NCBI GenBank assembly: GCA_022652985.1
Contig: JALCRY010000001.1
Location: 62,001-126,000 of the forward strand
Direction of reading: 5' to 3'
Source: Eubacteriaceae bacterium
Lineage (GTDB): Bacteria > Bacillota > Clostridia > Peptostreptococcales > Anaerovoracaceae
Length of the DNA: 64,000 nucleotides
Every line of letters starts with the position of its first letter. Position 1 is the stretch's first letter. The notes under the pieces were generated by a model that saw only the letters and a list, made by a program, of their open reading frames with translations, was not told where the DNA came from and did not search any database. Both the position numbers and the translations under genes were made by a program. Below, in pieces: positions 18,172 through 28,309 of this stretch.

Positions 18172-19551
18172 TCACATTTCTTCAGGAAGAGAGAGGATAA
18201 ACTCTGTGCCTTCCCCGAGCTCGCTCTGTACAGTAATAGTCCCGCCGTGAGCCTCGGTCATCCACTTGACCATTGAGAGCCCCAGTCCCGTGCTGTCATC
18301 TGCGGAATTCCTGGACTGGTCGACGCGGAAGAAACGCTCCCAGATCTTGTCTAAATTCTCTTTGGCGATCCCGATGCCGTCGTCTCTGACCGAGCAGATT
18401 ATGCTTTTTTCGCCGTTCTGGGCTTCACCTTCGCTGACGTTTACCCAGACGTGGCCGTTTGTCCTGCCGTATTTGATCGCATTGGAGATGAGATTGATGA
18501 ATATGCGCATGAGCATGGACTGATCGCCGACCGTTACCAGACCCGGACGCGCGCTGCATATTACAGTAATGCCTTTGGCGTCTGCTTCTTCCTGCTGCTG
18601 CTCCGAGACTATGGAAGCGAGCTCGCCGATGTCCACGGTGTCCAGATTGAGCCTGGCCGTTCCCTTGGTTGCTCTCGCTATGGCAAGAAGCTCAGAAATC
18701 AGCTGAGAAATACGCTCGGCCTGTTCCAGGACTATATACAGCGCTTCCCGCGTTTCTTCCATGGTTTCGGCATTCTCAAGCGCGAATTCGCACTGCGAGA
18801 TGATCACCGAAGTAGGAGTGCGCAGTTCATGCGACGCATCGTTGGTAAATCTTCGCTCGTTTTCGAACGAAGCCTCGAGTCTGTCGAACATGTTGTCGAA
18901 TACCCTGGCCAGTCTGTAGATTTCATCTTTGCCTTCGCCGAGGTTTATCCTCTGGGAAAGGTCGGTCCCGTCATTTATTTTGTTCGCCGATTCCGCGATC
19001 TGCCGGACAGGCTTGAACGCGCGCTTGGTGATAAAATATCCGCCGAACGCGGCAATAAGGATTATTATCGGCAGCACTATAGCAGCCAGGTAAATGAGCG
19101 TGCTGAATGTCGACTGTTCGTTGACATCGTTCACGATGCCGCGTACCCAGAAGTTGCCGTAATTGTCAAGATAGTATGTCGTATCGTAGATGAACCAGTT
19201 TTTGCCGCCGCTTTTTAGCGTCTGCGATTCGTTGGCGTTGAATTTGACTTTGCTGTTGTCGAAGCCCTGGGGAGTTTTTCCGCGGATCAGCTTCTTGTCA
19301 AGGCTGTAAACGGAGAGGTACATCCCGTCTTTGTAATAATCGAATCCGTCGCTGAAAGTAAGGGCACCGTTTTTATACAGTACATCGTTGCAGTTCTGAT
19401 CCACGAAATCTATCAGTTTGTCCTTCGACGAAGCCTTGACCATATTCTGTCCGACGTAAAAAATGAAACAGAAAGCTACCACGGCCAGCACCGCCATCAG
19501 AACAGTGAACCATATGGTGACTCTCAGTTTGATCGATAAATGTTTCATCAT
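18172..19551 (-). CDS. Sensor histidine kinase
   Basis: A 459-residue membrane kinase. Two membrane helices (about 12-34 and 153-175) flank an extracytoplasmic sensor domain of about 115 residues with no recognised fold. A HAMP domain follows (about 175-230), then the HisKA box NDASHELRTPTSV with phospho-acceptor His241, and the ATPase domain with the N box NLISNAIKYG, G1 DDGIGIA, F box WERFFRVDQSRN and G2 GLGLSM. The start overlaps the end of the response regulator gene by 4 bases, so the pair is one operon. Signal unknown. Confidence 0.95.
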   Translation of the reverse strand: MMKHLSIKLRVTIWFTVLMAVLAVVAFCFIFYVGQNMVKASSKDKLIDFVDQNCNDVLYKNGALTFSDGFDYYKDGMYLSVYSLDKKLIRGKTPQGFDNSKVKFNANESQTLKSGGKNWFIYDTTYYLDNYGNFWVRGIVNDVNEQSTFSTLIYLAAIVLPIIILIAAFGGYFITKRAFKPVRQIAESANKINDGTDLSQRINLGEGKDEIYRLARVFDNMFDRLEASFENERRFTNDASHELRTPTSVIISQCEFALENAETMEETREALYIVLEQAERISQLISELLAIARATKGTARLNLDTVDIGELASIVSEQQQEEADAKGITVICSARPGLVTVGDQSMLMRIFINLISNAIKYGRTNGHVWVNVSEGEAQNGEKSIICSVRDDGIGIAKENLDKIWERFFRVDQSRNSADDSTGLGLSMVKWMTEAHGGTITVQSELGEGTEFILSLPEEM

Positions 19552-20219
19552 TCCTCCCTGAGCACATAGCCGGCACCGCGGACCGTATGGATGAGTTTGC
19601 TGCCGAAAGGCTCGTCGATCTTCACTCTGAGGTAACGGATATATACATCGACCATGTTCGAACCGCCTTCATAGTCATAGTTCCAGATATGGCGGCTGAT
19701 CTTGTCTCGCGAAAGGACCTTTTCCTTGTTGCGTATCATGTATTCCAGAATGGAGAATTCCTTGGCCGAAAGAGATATTTCAGTTTTGCCGCGCATTACT
19801 GTCCTGGCCGTGCAGTCTACTGTCAGGTCGGCAAGCTCATAAATATCATTCGTACTGTTGGAGGCTCGTCTGATGAGCGCCTTGATCCTCGCGATCAGCT
19901 CATCGAAAACAAAAGGCTTGACGAGATAGTCGTCGGCTCCCGCGTCCAGTCCGCGGACCCTGTCCTCGACGCCGTCCATCGCGGTCAGGAAAATGACCGG
20001 AGTGTCGTCGCCGTTGCTGCGGATTATTTTCAGAATATCATACCCGCTGAATCCGGGCAGCATGATGTCCAGTACGATGGCATCGTATTCGGCCATGTCG
20101 ATGTATGAAAGCGCGTCGCTCCCGTTCAGGCAGGAATCGACGGTGTAATGTTCGAGTTCGAGTTTTTTAACTATCAGTTTATTCAGATTGGGTTCGTCTT
20201 CAACTACCAGGATGCGCAT
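19548..20219 (-). CDS. OmpR/PhoB-family response regulator
   Basis: The receiver domain (1-120) has the acidic pair in VVEDEP, phospho-acceptor Asp51 (VLDIMLPG), FLTA with the conserved Thr, and YLVKPF with Lys. The C-terminal winged helix (about 128-223) ends VRGAGYVLREE, with the recognition region SNMVDVYIRYLRVKID. It is upstream of and overlaps the kinase gene. A GGAGG site precedes the ATG. The direct-repeat box upstream of the secreted-protein gene is a candidate target. Confidence 0.96.
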   Translation of the reverse strand: MRILVVEDEPNLNKLIVKKLELEHYTVDSCLNGSDALSYIDMAEYDAIVLDIMLPGFSGYDILKIIRSNGDDTPVIFLTAMDGVEDRVRGLDAGADDYLVKPFVFDELIARIKALIRRASNSTNDIYELADLTVDCTARTVMRGKTEISLSAKEFSILEYMIRNKEKVLSRDKISRHIWNYDYEGGSNMVDVYIRYLRVKIDEPFGSKLIHTVRGAGYVLREE

Positions 20220-20258
20220 ACATTCCTCCTTGATTTCTCATAGTATCATCTCTGAATG

Positions 20259-20264
20259 ATTATA
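20259..20264 (-). promoter_or_regulatory. Extended -10 for the two-component operon
   Basis: On the minus strand TATGATATAAT gives TGn plus TATAAT; only TTTCCA at 18-base spacing could serve as a -35. Confidence 0.5.
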
Positions 20265-20282
20265 TCATACCTTGTAATCAGG

Positions 20283-20311
20283 TGGAAATAATATGGTGAG
20301 CGGGTTATAAT
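20283..20311 (+). promoter_or_regulatory. Promoter for the two FAD-enzyme genes
   Basis: TGGAAA, 17 bases, TATAAT; the gene starts about 29 bases later. The -35 is weak. Confidence 0.5.
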
Positions 20312-20339
20312 ATTGTGAAGAATGAAAGGAGAAACTGCT

Positions 20340-21545
20340 ATGTATGATATCTGTATAATCGGTGCCGGTGCAGCCGGACTTACGGCGGCAGTGACATGCG
20401 CGCGCAGGGATCCTTCCTTGAAGATCTGCATACTCGAGAAGAACGACAGGCCCGCGAAAAAGATATACGCGACCGGAAGCGGCAGATGCAACATCACAAA
20501 TCACCGCTGCGCGGGGCTGCCGGAAACGGCGGAGTTCTTCAGCAGTATCGGTGTAGTAATGATCGAAGAAGACGGCGGCAGGTACTATCCGATGTCAGGG
20601 AAAGCCGAGGACGTGGCGTATGCACTTATTACTGCGGCGCGGAATGCGGGCGTTGTGATAAAGTGCGGTCATGCGGCGGACAATATCGCCGGAACTGACG
20701 GCGGCTTTGCGGTCTCAGGAACAGCGTCGGGCGGCTCCGGCGGAAGTTTTGAGATAAAGGCGAAAAAAGTGCTTATCGCTTCAGGCGGAAAAGCGGCTCC
20801 GGAATTCGGCACGACGGGAGACGGATATATCATGGCCAGAAAGCTGGGTCATACAGTTGCGAGGCTGGTGCCCGTTCTTACGGGGATCACGACGCCTGAT
20901 GCCGTTCCGGAACTTAAGGGTGTGCGGGCATACGGGAGATGTACTCTTCTGAAATTCGGCAGGCCCGTCTGCGAGGAAGTCGGAGAAGTCCAGTTTACGG
21001 ACGGTGCTCTTTCGGGGATATGTATCATGAACCTCAGCAGATATCTGAAGACGCAGGGCGGCGGCAGGGAAGAAATAAAAAAGGAACTTGCCGGTTACAG
21101 CATCTGCATAGATTTCATGTCGTCCATGCGCCGCGATGCGATGGTCTCTCTTTTCAGCGAACGCAAAAAGATCCCGGGCATGACGGTCGATGACATGCTG
21201 GTGTCGATCGTGCCGCGCGCTCTCGGGAGAGATATCCTGCGGCGGACATTCGCGGAAACGAAAGGATCTGCAGCGGAGATGACGTTTGAAGATATCGAAA
21301 AACTGACGGACGCGGTCAAGAGCTGGACAGCGCGCGTCATAGGCGCCAAAGGCTGGAAAGACGCTCAGTGCACGTCGGGCGGCGTCAGCATAGATGAGAT
21401 AGATACGGAAACAATGATGTCGAAGTTAGTCAGCGGATTGTATTTCGCGGGCGAAGTGACAGACTTCGACGGACCGTGCGGCGGATTCAATCTGCAGAAC
21501 GCATGGGAGACAGGCATCACAGCAGGAAAGGCGATGGCAGAGTGA
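20340..21545 (+). CDS. HI0933/YhiN-family FAD-dependent oxidoreductase (aminoacetone-oxidase-like)
   Basis: A flavoprotein with the dinucleotide-binding motif GAGAAGLTAA at the N-terminus, followed by the family hallmark ATGSGRCNITN. GGKAAPEFGTTGDGY and the C-terminal GEVTDFDGPCGGFNLQNAWETG are also typical. ATG 20340 is chosen because AAAGGAG precedes it by 9 bases; the ORF-track start at 20322 would lie upstream of that site. Product 401 residues. Homologues are annotated as aminoacetone oxidase family, but the physiological substrate is not firmly known. The GTG of the next gene overlaps its stop. Confidence 0.88.
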   Translation: MYDICIIGAGAAGLTAAVTCARRDPSLKICILEKNDRPAKKIYATGSGRCNITNHRCAGLPETAEFFSSIGVVMIEEDGGRYYPMSGKAEDVAYALITAARNAGVVIKCGHAADNIAGTDGGFAVSGTASGGSGGSFEIKAKKVLIASGGKAAPEFGTTGDGYIMARKLGHTVARLVPVLTGITTPDAVPELKGVRAYGRCTLLKFGRPVCEEVGEVQFTDGALSGICIMNLSRYLKTQGGGREEIKKELAGYSICIDFMSSMRRDAMVSLFSERKKIPGMTVDDMLVSIVPRALGRDILRRTFAETKGSAAEMTFEDIEKLTDAVKSWTARVIGAKGWKDAQCTSGGVSIDEIDTETMMSKLVSGLYFAGEVTDFDGPCGGFNLQNAWETGITAGKAMAE

Positions 21546-23062
21546 AAAAATACAGAATACATCAGATCAAACTTAAGATAGATGAACCGGTTTCCGATAT
21601 CCCGGAGATCATAAAAGCGAAATGCGGAAAAAATACCGATATCATTTCCTGGAATGCAGTCAGACGTTCTGTCGACGCGAGAGACAAGGGCGATATCAGG
21701 ATAGTGTATTCCGTAGATTTTGAGACTCCGTCGGATTCGCTTGATCTGGCGGAAGCACCGGATCTGACTTACAGATATCCTGTCGAACCGGGGACCGGTG
21801 AACGCCTGCTGCAGAAACGGCCGGTGATAGCGGGATTCGGACCGTGCGGCATGTTCTGTGCGCTGATATTGTCGCAGATGGGAATGGCGCCCATAGTGAT
21901 AGAAAGAGGAAGACCCGTAGACGAGAGGACAGCCGATATCGCGAAATTCTGGCAGAGCGGCGAACTCGATCCGGAATCAAATGTGCAGTTCGGCGAAGGC
22001 GGCGCCGGGACTTTTTCGGACGGCAAGCTTACTACGGGTATAAAAGATCCGCGCGTGCGCAAGGTGATCGAGGAATTCGCGGCGGCAGGAGCTCCTGTCG
22101 ATATTCTGATAGACGCGAAACCGCACATCGGCACAGATATCCTGAAGAATGTCGTACGCACGATCAGGATGAAGATAATCGAAAACGGCGGCGAGGTCAG
22201 ATTCAGCGAAAGACTGGAAAATATAGAGTCTGCCGGAAATGTGCTGAAAGGGATCACGCTCAGCGGAGGAGAAACTATCGAGACTGATGATCTCGTTCTG
22301 GCTCTCGGTCACAGCGCGAGAGATACGTTCAGCATGCTCAGCGGCAAGGGACTGGAAATGATGCAGAAGCCTTTTTCGATCGGAGTCAGGATCGAACATG
22401 AACAGGAACTGATAAACAGGGCCCAGTACGGTGATCCGAAGCTGGCGGCGAAACTCGGGCCGGCAGACTATAAACTGAATTATCATGCCCGCAGCGGCAG
22501 GGGAGTATATACATTCTGCATGTGCCCGGGCGGCAATGTCATAATTGCCTCCAGCGAAGAAGGCGGTGTGGTGACGAACGGGATGAGCGGAAGTCTCCGC
22601 GACGGGAAATATGCCAACAGCGGTCTTCTCGTCGATGTGCGTCCCGATGATTTTGCATCTTCGGACCCACTGGCGGGAGTGGAATTTCAGAGAAAGTACG
22701 AACGCCTGGCATTCAGGCTCGGCGGCGGAGATTATACTCCGCCGGAGATCATCTGGAAAGAATTTCACGGTTCGCCTGTTGAACAGTCGCTGCCGGGATT
22801 TGCAGCCGATTCCCTGACAGAGGCCATGCCGTTCCTCGGCAGAAAGCTCAGAGGATTCGACTCGCCTTATTCCAGGCTGATCGGCGTCGAGACAAGAAGC
22901 AGCTCGCCTGTGCGGCTGCTGCGTGACGAAAATATGATGACGAAAATAAAAGGCGTCTACGCCTGCGGAGAAGGCGCCGGATATGCCGGCGGCATCGTCT
23001 CAGCCGCCGCCGATGGCATAAAGGCCGCGGAAAAAATAGCGCTCAGGTATTCCGAGATATAA
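21542..23062 (+). CDS. COG2509-type FAD-dependent dehydrogenase
   Basis: A 506-residue protein. After an N-terminal domain of about 90 residues (KKYRIHQIKLKIDEP) comes a Rossmann motif AGFGPCGMFCAL, then FGEGGAGTFSDGKLTT, a hallmark of this uncharacterised FAD family, and CGEGAGYAGGIVSAAADGIKAAEKIA at the C-terminus. GTG 21542 (VKKYRI) overlaps the previous stop as GTGA and is far more likely than the ORF-track start 66 bases upstream, which encodes out-of-family sequence. It is convergent with gpmI, leaving only 8 bases between stops and no terminator. Confidence 0.88.
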   Translation: MKKYRIHQIKLKIDEPVSDIPEIIKAKCGKNTDIISWNAVRRSVDARDKGDIRIVYSVDFETPSDSLDLAEAPDLTYRYPVEPGTGERLLQKRPVIAGFGPCGMFCALILSQMGMAPIVIERGRPVDERTADIAKFWQSGELDPESNVQFGEGGAGTFSDGKLTTGIKDPRVRKVIEEFAAAGAPVDILIDAKPHIGTDILKNVVRTIRMKIIENGGEVRFSERLENIESAGNVLKGITLSGGETIETDDLVLALGHSARDTFSMLSGKGLEMMQKPFSIGVRIEHEQELINRAQYGDPKLAAKLGPADYKLNYHARSGRGVYTFCMCPGGNVIIASSEEGGVVTNGMSGSLRDGKYANSGLLVDVRPDDFASSDPLAGVEFQRKYERLAFRLGGGDYTPPEIIWKEFHGSPVEQSLPGFAADSLTEAMPFLGRKLRGFDSPYSRLIGVETRSSSPVRLLRDENMMTKIKGVYACGEGAGYAGGIVSAAADGIKAAEKIALRYSEI

Positions 23063-23070
23063 GCGGCAGA

Positions 23071-24597
23071 TTATTTTTCCAGCAGACTCCTTCCGGTCAT
23101 TTCTTCAGGCTGCGGTATCCCCATCATGTCAAGGAGCGTAGGTGAGAGGTCGGCCAGTCTGCCGCCGCTGCGGAGACCGCAGGCGCTGGCGGATATATTG
23201 ACCAGCGGCACCGGATTCGTCGAGTGTTTCGTGACCGGTTTGCCGTCCTTGTCTTTCATTACGTCCGCATTGCCGTGGTCGGCTGTCAGCAGTATCTGTC
23301 CGCCCGCGGCGAGGACTGCCTCGGTGATCTCGTAAACGCATTCATCAAGAGCCTCGATGGCTTTGACCGCGGCTTCCATGATCCCGGTATGGCCGACCAT
23401 ATCGGCATTGGCGAAATTGAGTATTATCAGATCGTACTTGTCGGCTCTGATCTGTTCGATAACTTTATCCTTGACAATATAGGCGCTCATTTCAGGCTGC
23501 AGGTCGTAAGTCGCCACCTTCGGAGACGGGACCAGTATGCGGTCTTCACCTTTGTTCGGAGCTTCCACGCCGCCGTTGAAGAAGAACGTGACGTGAGCGT
23601 ATTTTTCTGTTTCGGCGATCCTCAGCTGCTTCAGCCCGAGGGAAGAAACATATTCTCCGAGAGTGTTGCGGATCGTTTCCGGCGGGTAGGCCACATGTAC
23701 GTCAGGCATAGTCGCGTCATACTGCGTCATTGTCACGTAATAGAGATCGTCAACTGTCTTCGCGCGTTTAAAACCGCTGAAGTCCGCGTCGACGAAAGCT
23801 CTTGTTATTTCTCTGGCACGGTCAGGCCTGAAGTTGAACATGATGATCGAATCACCGTCCATTACTGCGGCCTCATCACCGACAACTGTCGGTACGACGA
23901 ACTCGTCGTTTTCATCGCGCGCGTACGCTTCCGCCAGGGCTGCGGAGGCAGTAATGCTTTTATATCCTTCGCCAAGCGTCATCGCGTCGTAGGCTTTCTG
24001 CACTCTGTCCCATCTGTTGTCGCGGTCCATCGCATAGTAGCGTCCGGAAAGGAGAGTTATCCTGCCGACACCGGTTTCTTTCATATGCTGTTCGAGTTCA
24101 TCGATGTATTTCTGCGCCGATCTCGGCGGAACATCCCGGCCGTCGAGGAAACAGTTGACGTTGACTTTAGTGATTCCTTTCTGCTTCGCCATGTCGATCA
24201 GAGCTTTCAAGTGATCTATGTGGCTGTGCACGCCGCCGTCGGAGAGCAGTCCGTTCAGATGCAGGGTGGAGCCGTTGGCGAGGACATGCTCCATCGCCGC
24301 GCACAGTGTCTCATTCTCGAAGAATGTCTTTTCGCGTATGGCTTTCGTGATCCTTGTGAGTTCCTGATAAACTATCCTGCCGGCGCCGATGTTGAGATGG
24401 CCGACTTCGGAATTGCCCATCTGGCCGTCAGGCAGACCTACATCTTCGCCGCTGGCCATTATAGCCGTGTGCGGATACTGCGAAAATATTTCGTCCAGAT
24501 GAGGCTTTTTCGCCTGAGCTATTGCATTGCCTGATATATCTTTATTGATGCCGAATCCGTCGAGTATCATCAGCATTGTCGGTTTCTTTCTTTCCAT
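23071..24597 (-). CDS. gpmI: 2,3-bisphosphoglycerate-independent phosphoglycerate mutase
   Basis: Interconverts 3- and 2-phosphoglycerate using two metal ions. The alkaline-phosphatase-like fold begins LMILDGFGINKD, with the catalytic serine in GNSEVGHLNIGAGR (about 62), substrate-binding DGRDVPPRSA, RYYAMDRDNRWDR, FNFRPDRAREIT, and metal-binding NFANADMVGHTG and LTADHGNAD near the end. Length 508 is normal. The nearest ribosome-like site (GAAAGGA) is about 14 bases before the ATG, which is rather far. It is divergent from addA. Confidence 0.96.
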   Translation of the reverse strand: MERKKPTMLMILDGFGINKDISGNAIAQAKKPHLDEIFSQYPHTAIMASGEDVGLPDGQMGNSEVGHLNIGAGRIVYQELTRITKAIREKTFFENETLCAAMEHVLANGSTLHLNGLLSDGGVHSHIDHLKALIDMAKQKGITKVNVNCFLDGRDVPPRSAQKYIDELEQHMKETGVGRITLLSGRYYAMDRDNRWDRVQKAYDAMTLGEGYKSITASAALAEAYARDENDEFVVPTVVGDEAAVMDGDSIIMFNFRPDRAREITRAFVDADFSGFKRAKTVDDLYYVTMTQYDATMPDVHVAYPPETIRNTLGEYVSSLGLKQLRIAETEKYAHVTFFFNGGVEAPNKGEDRILVPSPKVATYDLQPEMSAYIVKDKVIEQIRADKYDLIILNFANADMVGHTGIMEAAVKAIEALDECVYEITEAVLAAGGQILLTADHGNADVMKDKDGKPVTKHSTNPVPLVNISASACGLRSGGRLADLSPTLLDMMGIPQPEEMTGRSLLEK

Positions 24598-24669
24598 AAT
24601 CTGTTTATAATCCTTTCTTAATCATACTGTGTATGTCCGATAACAGTATAACACATCGTTATCTCCTCA

Positions 24670-24678
24670 TGATATAAT
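24670..24678 (+). promoter_or_regulatory. Extended -10 promoter for addA
   Basis: TGATATAAT (TGn plus TATAAT) 22 bases before the start codon; no good -35 is seen. Confidence 0.5.
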
Positions 24679-24700
24679 AAAACAAAATACGGAGGAAGCT

Positions 24701-27700
24701 ATGACGGAAATCATCAGAGAAGAAAAAGACATGAAATATACAGACGAACAGTGGAACGCCATCGCGGCGAGAAACAGGAATATCCTGGTTTCAGCGGCGG
24801 CTGGATCAGGCAAGACTGCAGTGCTGGTAAGGCGCATAACTAAAATGCTCATCGACGGCACCGCATCGGTCGACAGGATGCTTATCGTGACATTTACAAA
24901 GGCCGCGGCCGCCGAAATGAAAGAGAAGATAGTTGATTCGATCAACGATGAAATATCGCGCGGCGGCGAAAATGAGGCCGCGCTGCGCAGGCAGCTCGAT
25001 ATCATGTATAAGGCGCATATCAGTACTTTTGATTCATTTGCGCTGGAAATCGTGAAGAGATATTTTCATATTATCGGCTGTGATGCGAATCTGACAATAT
25101 GCGATGACAACGACGGCGCTGTCATGAGATCCGATGCGCTGGATGAAGTATTCGAAGAGCTTTTCGAAAATGAGCAGGAGGATTTTGAGCAGTTTCTGAT
25201 GAAGTACGGCTCCTTCAAGAATGACGATCAGCTGAAGAAGGATATCCTCAAGCTGTATGAAAAAATAAGGACGATACCGGATTACATGGACTGGTTCGGC
25301 CGCAGCGCAGAAAAGCTGAAAATGTCGGAAGAAGAATTCTGGAATTCCGATATGGCTCTGCTCATGGAGGCCGATATAAAGAGCAAACTTCATGATGCCT
25401 TTGATATGTACACCAGTGTCGTAAACCTGGCCGGCGCTGCCGGTGTAAATTTCCAGATGCCTGTCCTCAGACAGGATCCGCAAAATGTGCTTTCTCTGCT
25501 CGAAATGACCGACCCCAGACAGCTCAGGACGGCCTTATGCGCCTTCTCACAGCAGAAACTGCGTACGGCAGGTAAGAATGTGGACATCGCAGAAAAATGC
25601 GCGTACGAGGAAATCAAAGAGCAGATCCAGGACCGCAGAAAAACGGCAAAGGGTCTGATAGATGAAATAAAGAACAAGTATTTTTCGGACGATATGAACA
25701 TGATCATCAACTGCATGAACGACACGTACGGCGAGGCAATGTTCCTGAAACATATCCTCGAATGTCTGGAGGAAAAATACAGCGCGGCCAAACTGGAAAA
25801 GAACAATGCGGATTACGCGGATATCGAACATTTCGCGATCAGGATACTCGAGGACAGCGATGCCGCCGCCGAATATAAAGGGCTGATCGACTATATCTTC
25901 ATAGACGAATATCAGGACAGCAATCTGCTGCAGGAAAAGATCATCGATTCGATCCGCCGGGAAAACAATGTTTTCATGGTTGGAGATATCAAGCAGAGTA
26001 TATACCGATTCAGACTCGCCGATCCGTCGATATTCATCGATAAGTATAACAGATATGAACCTTACGACGCGGAAGGCGAAAATGTCGATTCGAAGATAGA
26101 TCTCAACAAAAATTTTCGCAGCAAGGGCGGCGTAGTCAGAGCCGTCAACGATGTTTTTACGGAAATAATGGACGGATATGATGAAAACGCCGAGCTGCAC
26201 CAGGGAGTGGACTACGAGGGAGAACTCGAATATAAAGCGGAGCTCTGCGTCGTCGACTGCGCGGAAGAGGAGGCTGCCGAGCTGGATTCAGATATTCTGA
26301 ATATGAAAAAGGAGGAACTGGAAGCGCTGGCGGCTGTCGATATCATCAGAAAAAATGTCGGGACGACAGAGATATGGGATGTGAAGCATAAGTGTGCAAG
26401 GCCGCTTAAACTGAGCGATATCGTGATCCTCATGCGAAGCGCCGTGAATTATGCGGATATATTTTATCAGACTCTGAGAGATAACGGCATCGAATGCTAT
26501 CTGGACAACAACGGCGGATATTTCGATCGTATCGAGGTGATGACTTTCACGGATCTCCTGCGCATAATCGACAATATCAGACAGGACGTGCCGCTTCTCG
26601 GCGTGCTGCGTTCTCCGATATGCGGATTCAGCATAGATGAGCTGATCACGATCAGGACTGCGGTGCCGGAAGTACCGTATTACGAGGCTTTCATTTCATA
26701 TGCGGAGTCGGGAGAAGACGAAAAACTGAAAGAAAAGACAGCCGGCGTTCTGGCAGCACTGGCTGCATGGAAGGAAGAGGCCTGCTATCTCCCGGTCGAC
26801 GAGTTCGTCTGGAAACTCATGAACGAGACCGATTATTACACCTATGTCGGCACTATGCCGGGAGGCCGCATCAGGCAGACTATGCTGCGTGTCTTCGCCG
26901 AGAAAGCCGATACTTTCAGCGCGAAAGGCGACAACACGATTTACGGACTGATCAGGTATATTGACAACCTGAAAGTCCGGTCGATAGATCTGGAACAGCC
27001 GAACGTGATCTCTGAAAACGATGATGTCGTGCGCATCATGACTATACACAAGAGCAAGGGACTGGAATTTCCGATGGTCATACTGGCTGGGCTCGGAAAA
27101 AATTTCCAGCACGGCGATAAAGCTAAATGGTCATTCCATAACAGGATCGGGATCGGCATGAGATATTACGACACCGACAGGCACTGGTACAAGGATACCA
27201 TCAGCAAAAGCCTCATCGATACACTGAATAAGAGCGAAGAAACTGATGAGGAGCGCAGACTGCTTTACGTTGCTTTCACGCGTGCGGAAGATAAACTGGT
27301 GCTTCTCGGTACTTCGAAGGACTGGGAAAAAGACAGGCAAGGCTATGAGTCGGGAATCATCAAAGGCAGTAATGCTCTTGATCTCATTTATCCTGCTGTC
27401 CTGCATTCGGCGGATGATTTCAAGGTGTCGGTTTTCCGCAAAAGCGATCTTGACAAGATAACGCCGGAGCAGGAGGCCGAAAGAGAAAATATCAGCGGTA
27501 TGCTGCGGGGAAGAGCGATGGAACAGTATCTGGCGGACCGTGATGAAACTCTGCAGAAAGATATTGAGGGGAGACTGTCGTATGTATATCCATACAGTAC
27601 GGATATGGGCAGAAAATCCAAATACTCCGTCAGCGAACTGAACCGGACGGAAAAGGTTCCGGAGATCACTCTCAAGGTACCTGCATTTACAGTTGATAAA

Positions 27701-28216
27701 CCGGGATTCACGGCAGCGGAAAAGGGAACAATAATGCACTCCGTCATGGAGCATATCGACTTCAGAACAGTATCTGTCCAGGCGGGTGAGGGCATCGAGT
27801 GTGCAGATGAATACATTGCGGACTTTGTCAGGACCATGACAGAAAAAGAAATGCTGACGCCGGAAGAAGCCGCGACTGTCGTGCCTGCTAAGATATCGGC
27901 GTTCTTTGCCACAGATGTCGGAAAACGCGCAGCGGAAGCTGCTGTCTGCTATAAAGAAAGACCGTTCACGGCGGAACATATTACGGAGCCGGGTTCTTCG
28001 CCGGTGCTGGTACAGGGCGTTATTGACTGCTATTTTGAAGAGAACGGAGAACTGGTGCTGATAGATTATAAGACAAATATGTATATCGAGGGCATCAGAG
28101 AAACTTACCGGGAGCAGATAGAACTTTACAAGGAGGCTCTGCAGATGCTGGAAGGCAAGAGGGTCAAAGAGGCATATCTTTATCTGTTCTCAAAAGGATG
28201 CTTTGTGGAAATGTAA
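24701..28216 (+). CDS. addA: ATP-dependent helicase/nuclease subunit A
   Basis: UvrD/Rep-type helicase with a C-terminal RecB-like nuclease that resects double-strand breaks for RecA loading, normally as an AddAB heterodimer. Walker A is SAAAGSGKTAVLV (31-43); FIDEYQDSN is the DEAD-like motif; VGDIKQSIYRFR, VRIMTIHKSKGLEFP and RRLLYVAFTRAEDKL are the later helicase motifs. The nuclease site is GVIDCYFEENGELVLIDYKTN (about 1105-1125). Length 1171 is slightly short for AddA. GGAGG is well placed. addB, usually adjacent, is not in this window. Confidence 0.95.
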   Translation: MTEIIREEKDMKYTDEQWNAIAARNRNILVSAAAGSGKTAVLVRRITKMLIDGTASVDRMLIVTFTKAAAAEMKEKIVDSINDEISRGGENEAALRRQLDIMYKAHISTFDSFALEIVKRYFHIIGCDANLTICDDNDGAVMRSDALDEVFEELFENEQEDFEQFLMKYGSFKNDDQLKKDILKLYEKIRTIPDYMDWFGRSAEKLKMSEEEFWNSDMALLMEADIKSKLHDAFDMYTSVVNLAGAAGVNFQMPVLRQDPQNVLSLLEMTDPRQLRTALCAFSQQKLRTAGKNVDIAEKCAYEEIKEQIQDRRKTAKGLIDEIKNKYFSDDMNMIINCMNDTYGEAMFLKHILECLEEKYSAAKLEKNNADYADIEHFAIRILEDSDAAAEYKGLIDYIFIDEYQDSNLLQEKIIDSIRRENNVFMVGDIKQSIYRFRLADPSIFIDKYNRYEPYDAEGENVDSKIDLNKNFRSKGGVVRAVNDVFTEIMDGYDENAELHQGVDYEGELEYKAELCVVDCAEEEAAELDSDILNMKKEELEALAAVDIIRKNVGTTEIWDVKHKCARPLKLSDIVILMRSAVNYADIFYQTLRDNGIECYLDNNGGYFDRIEVMTFTDLLRIIDNIRQDVPLLGVLRSPICGFSIDELITIRTAVPEVPYYEAFISYAESGEDEKLKEKTAGVLAALAAWKEEACYLPVDEFVWKLMNETDYYTYVGTMPGGRIRQTMLRVFAEKADTFSAKGDNTIYGLIRYIDNLKVRSIDLEQPNVISENDDVVRIMTIHKSKGLEFPMVILAGLGKNFQHGDKAKWSFHNRIGIGMRYYDTDRHWYKDTISKSLIDTLNKSEETDEERRLLYVAFTRAEDKLVLLGTSKDWEKDRQGYESGIIKGSNALDLIYPAVLHSADDFKVSVFRKSDLDKITPEQEAERENISGMLRGRAMEQYLADRDETLQKDIEGRLSYVYPYSTDMGRKSKYSVSELNRTEKVPEITLKVPAFTVDKPGFTAAEKGTIMHSVMEHIDFRTVSVQAGEGIECADEYIADFVRTMTEKEMLTPEEAATVVPAKISAFFATDVGKRAAEAAVCYKERPFTAEHITEPGSSPVLVQGVIDCYFEENGELVLIDYKTNMYIEGIRETYREQIELYKEALQMLEGKRVKEAYLYLFSKGCFVEM

Positions 28217-28243
28217 TCTCCGGCCTTAAAGGCAGGAGCATAA

Positions 28244-28275
28244 AAAAAGGAGTCCGCCTGAGCGAACTCCTTTTT
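28244..28275. terminator. Bidirectional terminator between addA and gdhA
   Basis: AAAAAGGAGT and ACTCCTTTTT pair, with an inner CGC/GCG and a CTGA loop; T-runs follow the stem on both strands. Confidence 0.88.
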
Positions 28276-28309
28276 GAATTCTATGTGATTTCTGTATCAA
28301 ACTTATAGT

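Noticed and set aside
23224-24534. 436-codon plus-strand ORF opposite gpmI
   Set aside because: It is fully antisense to an unmistakable gpmI, has no ribosome site, and its translation shows no family motifs.
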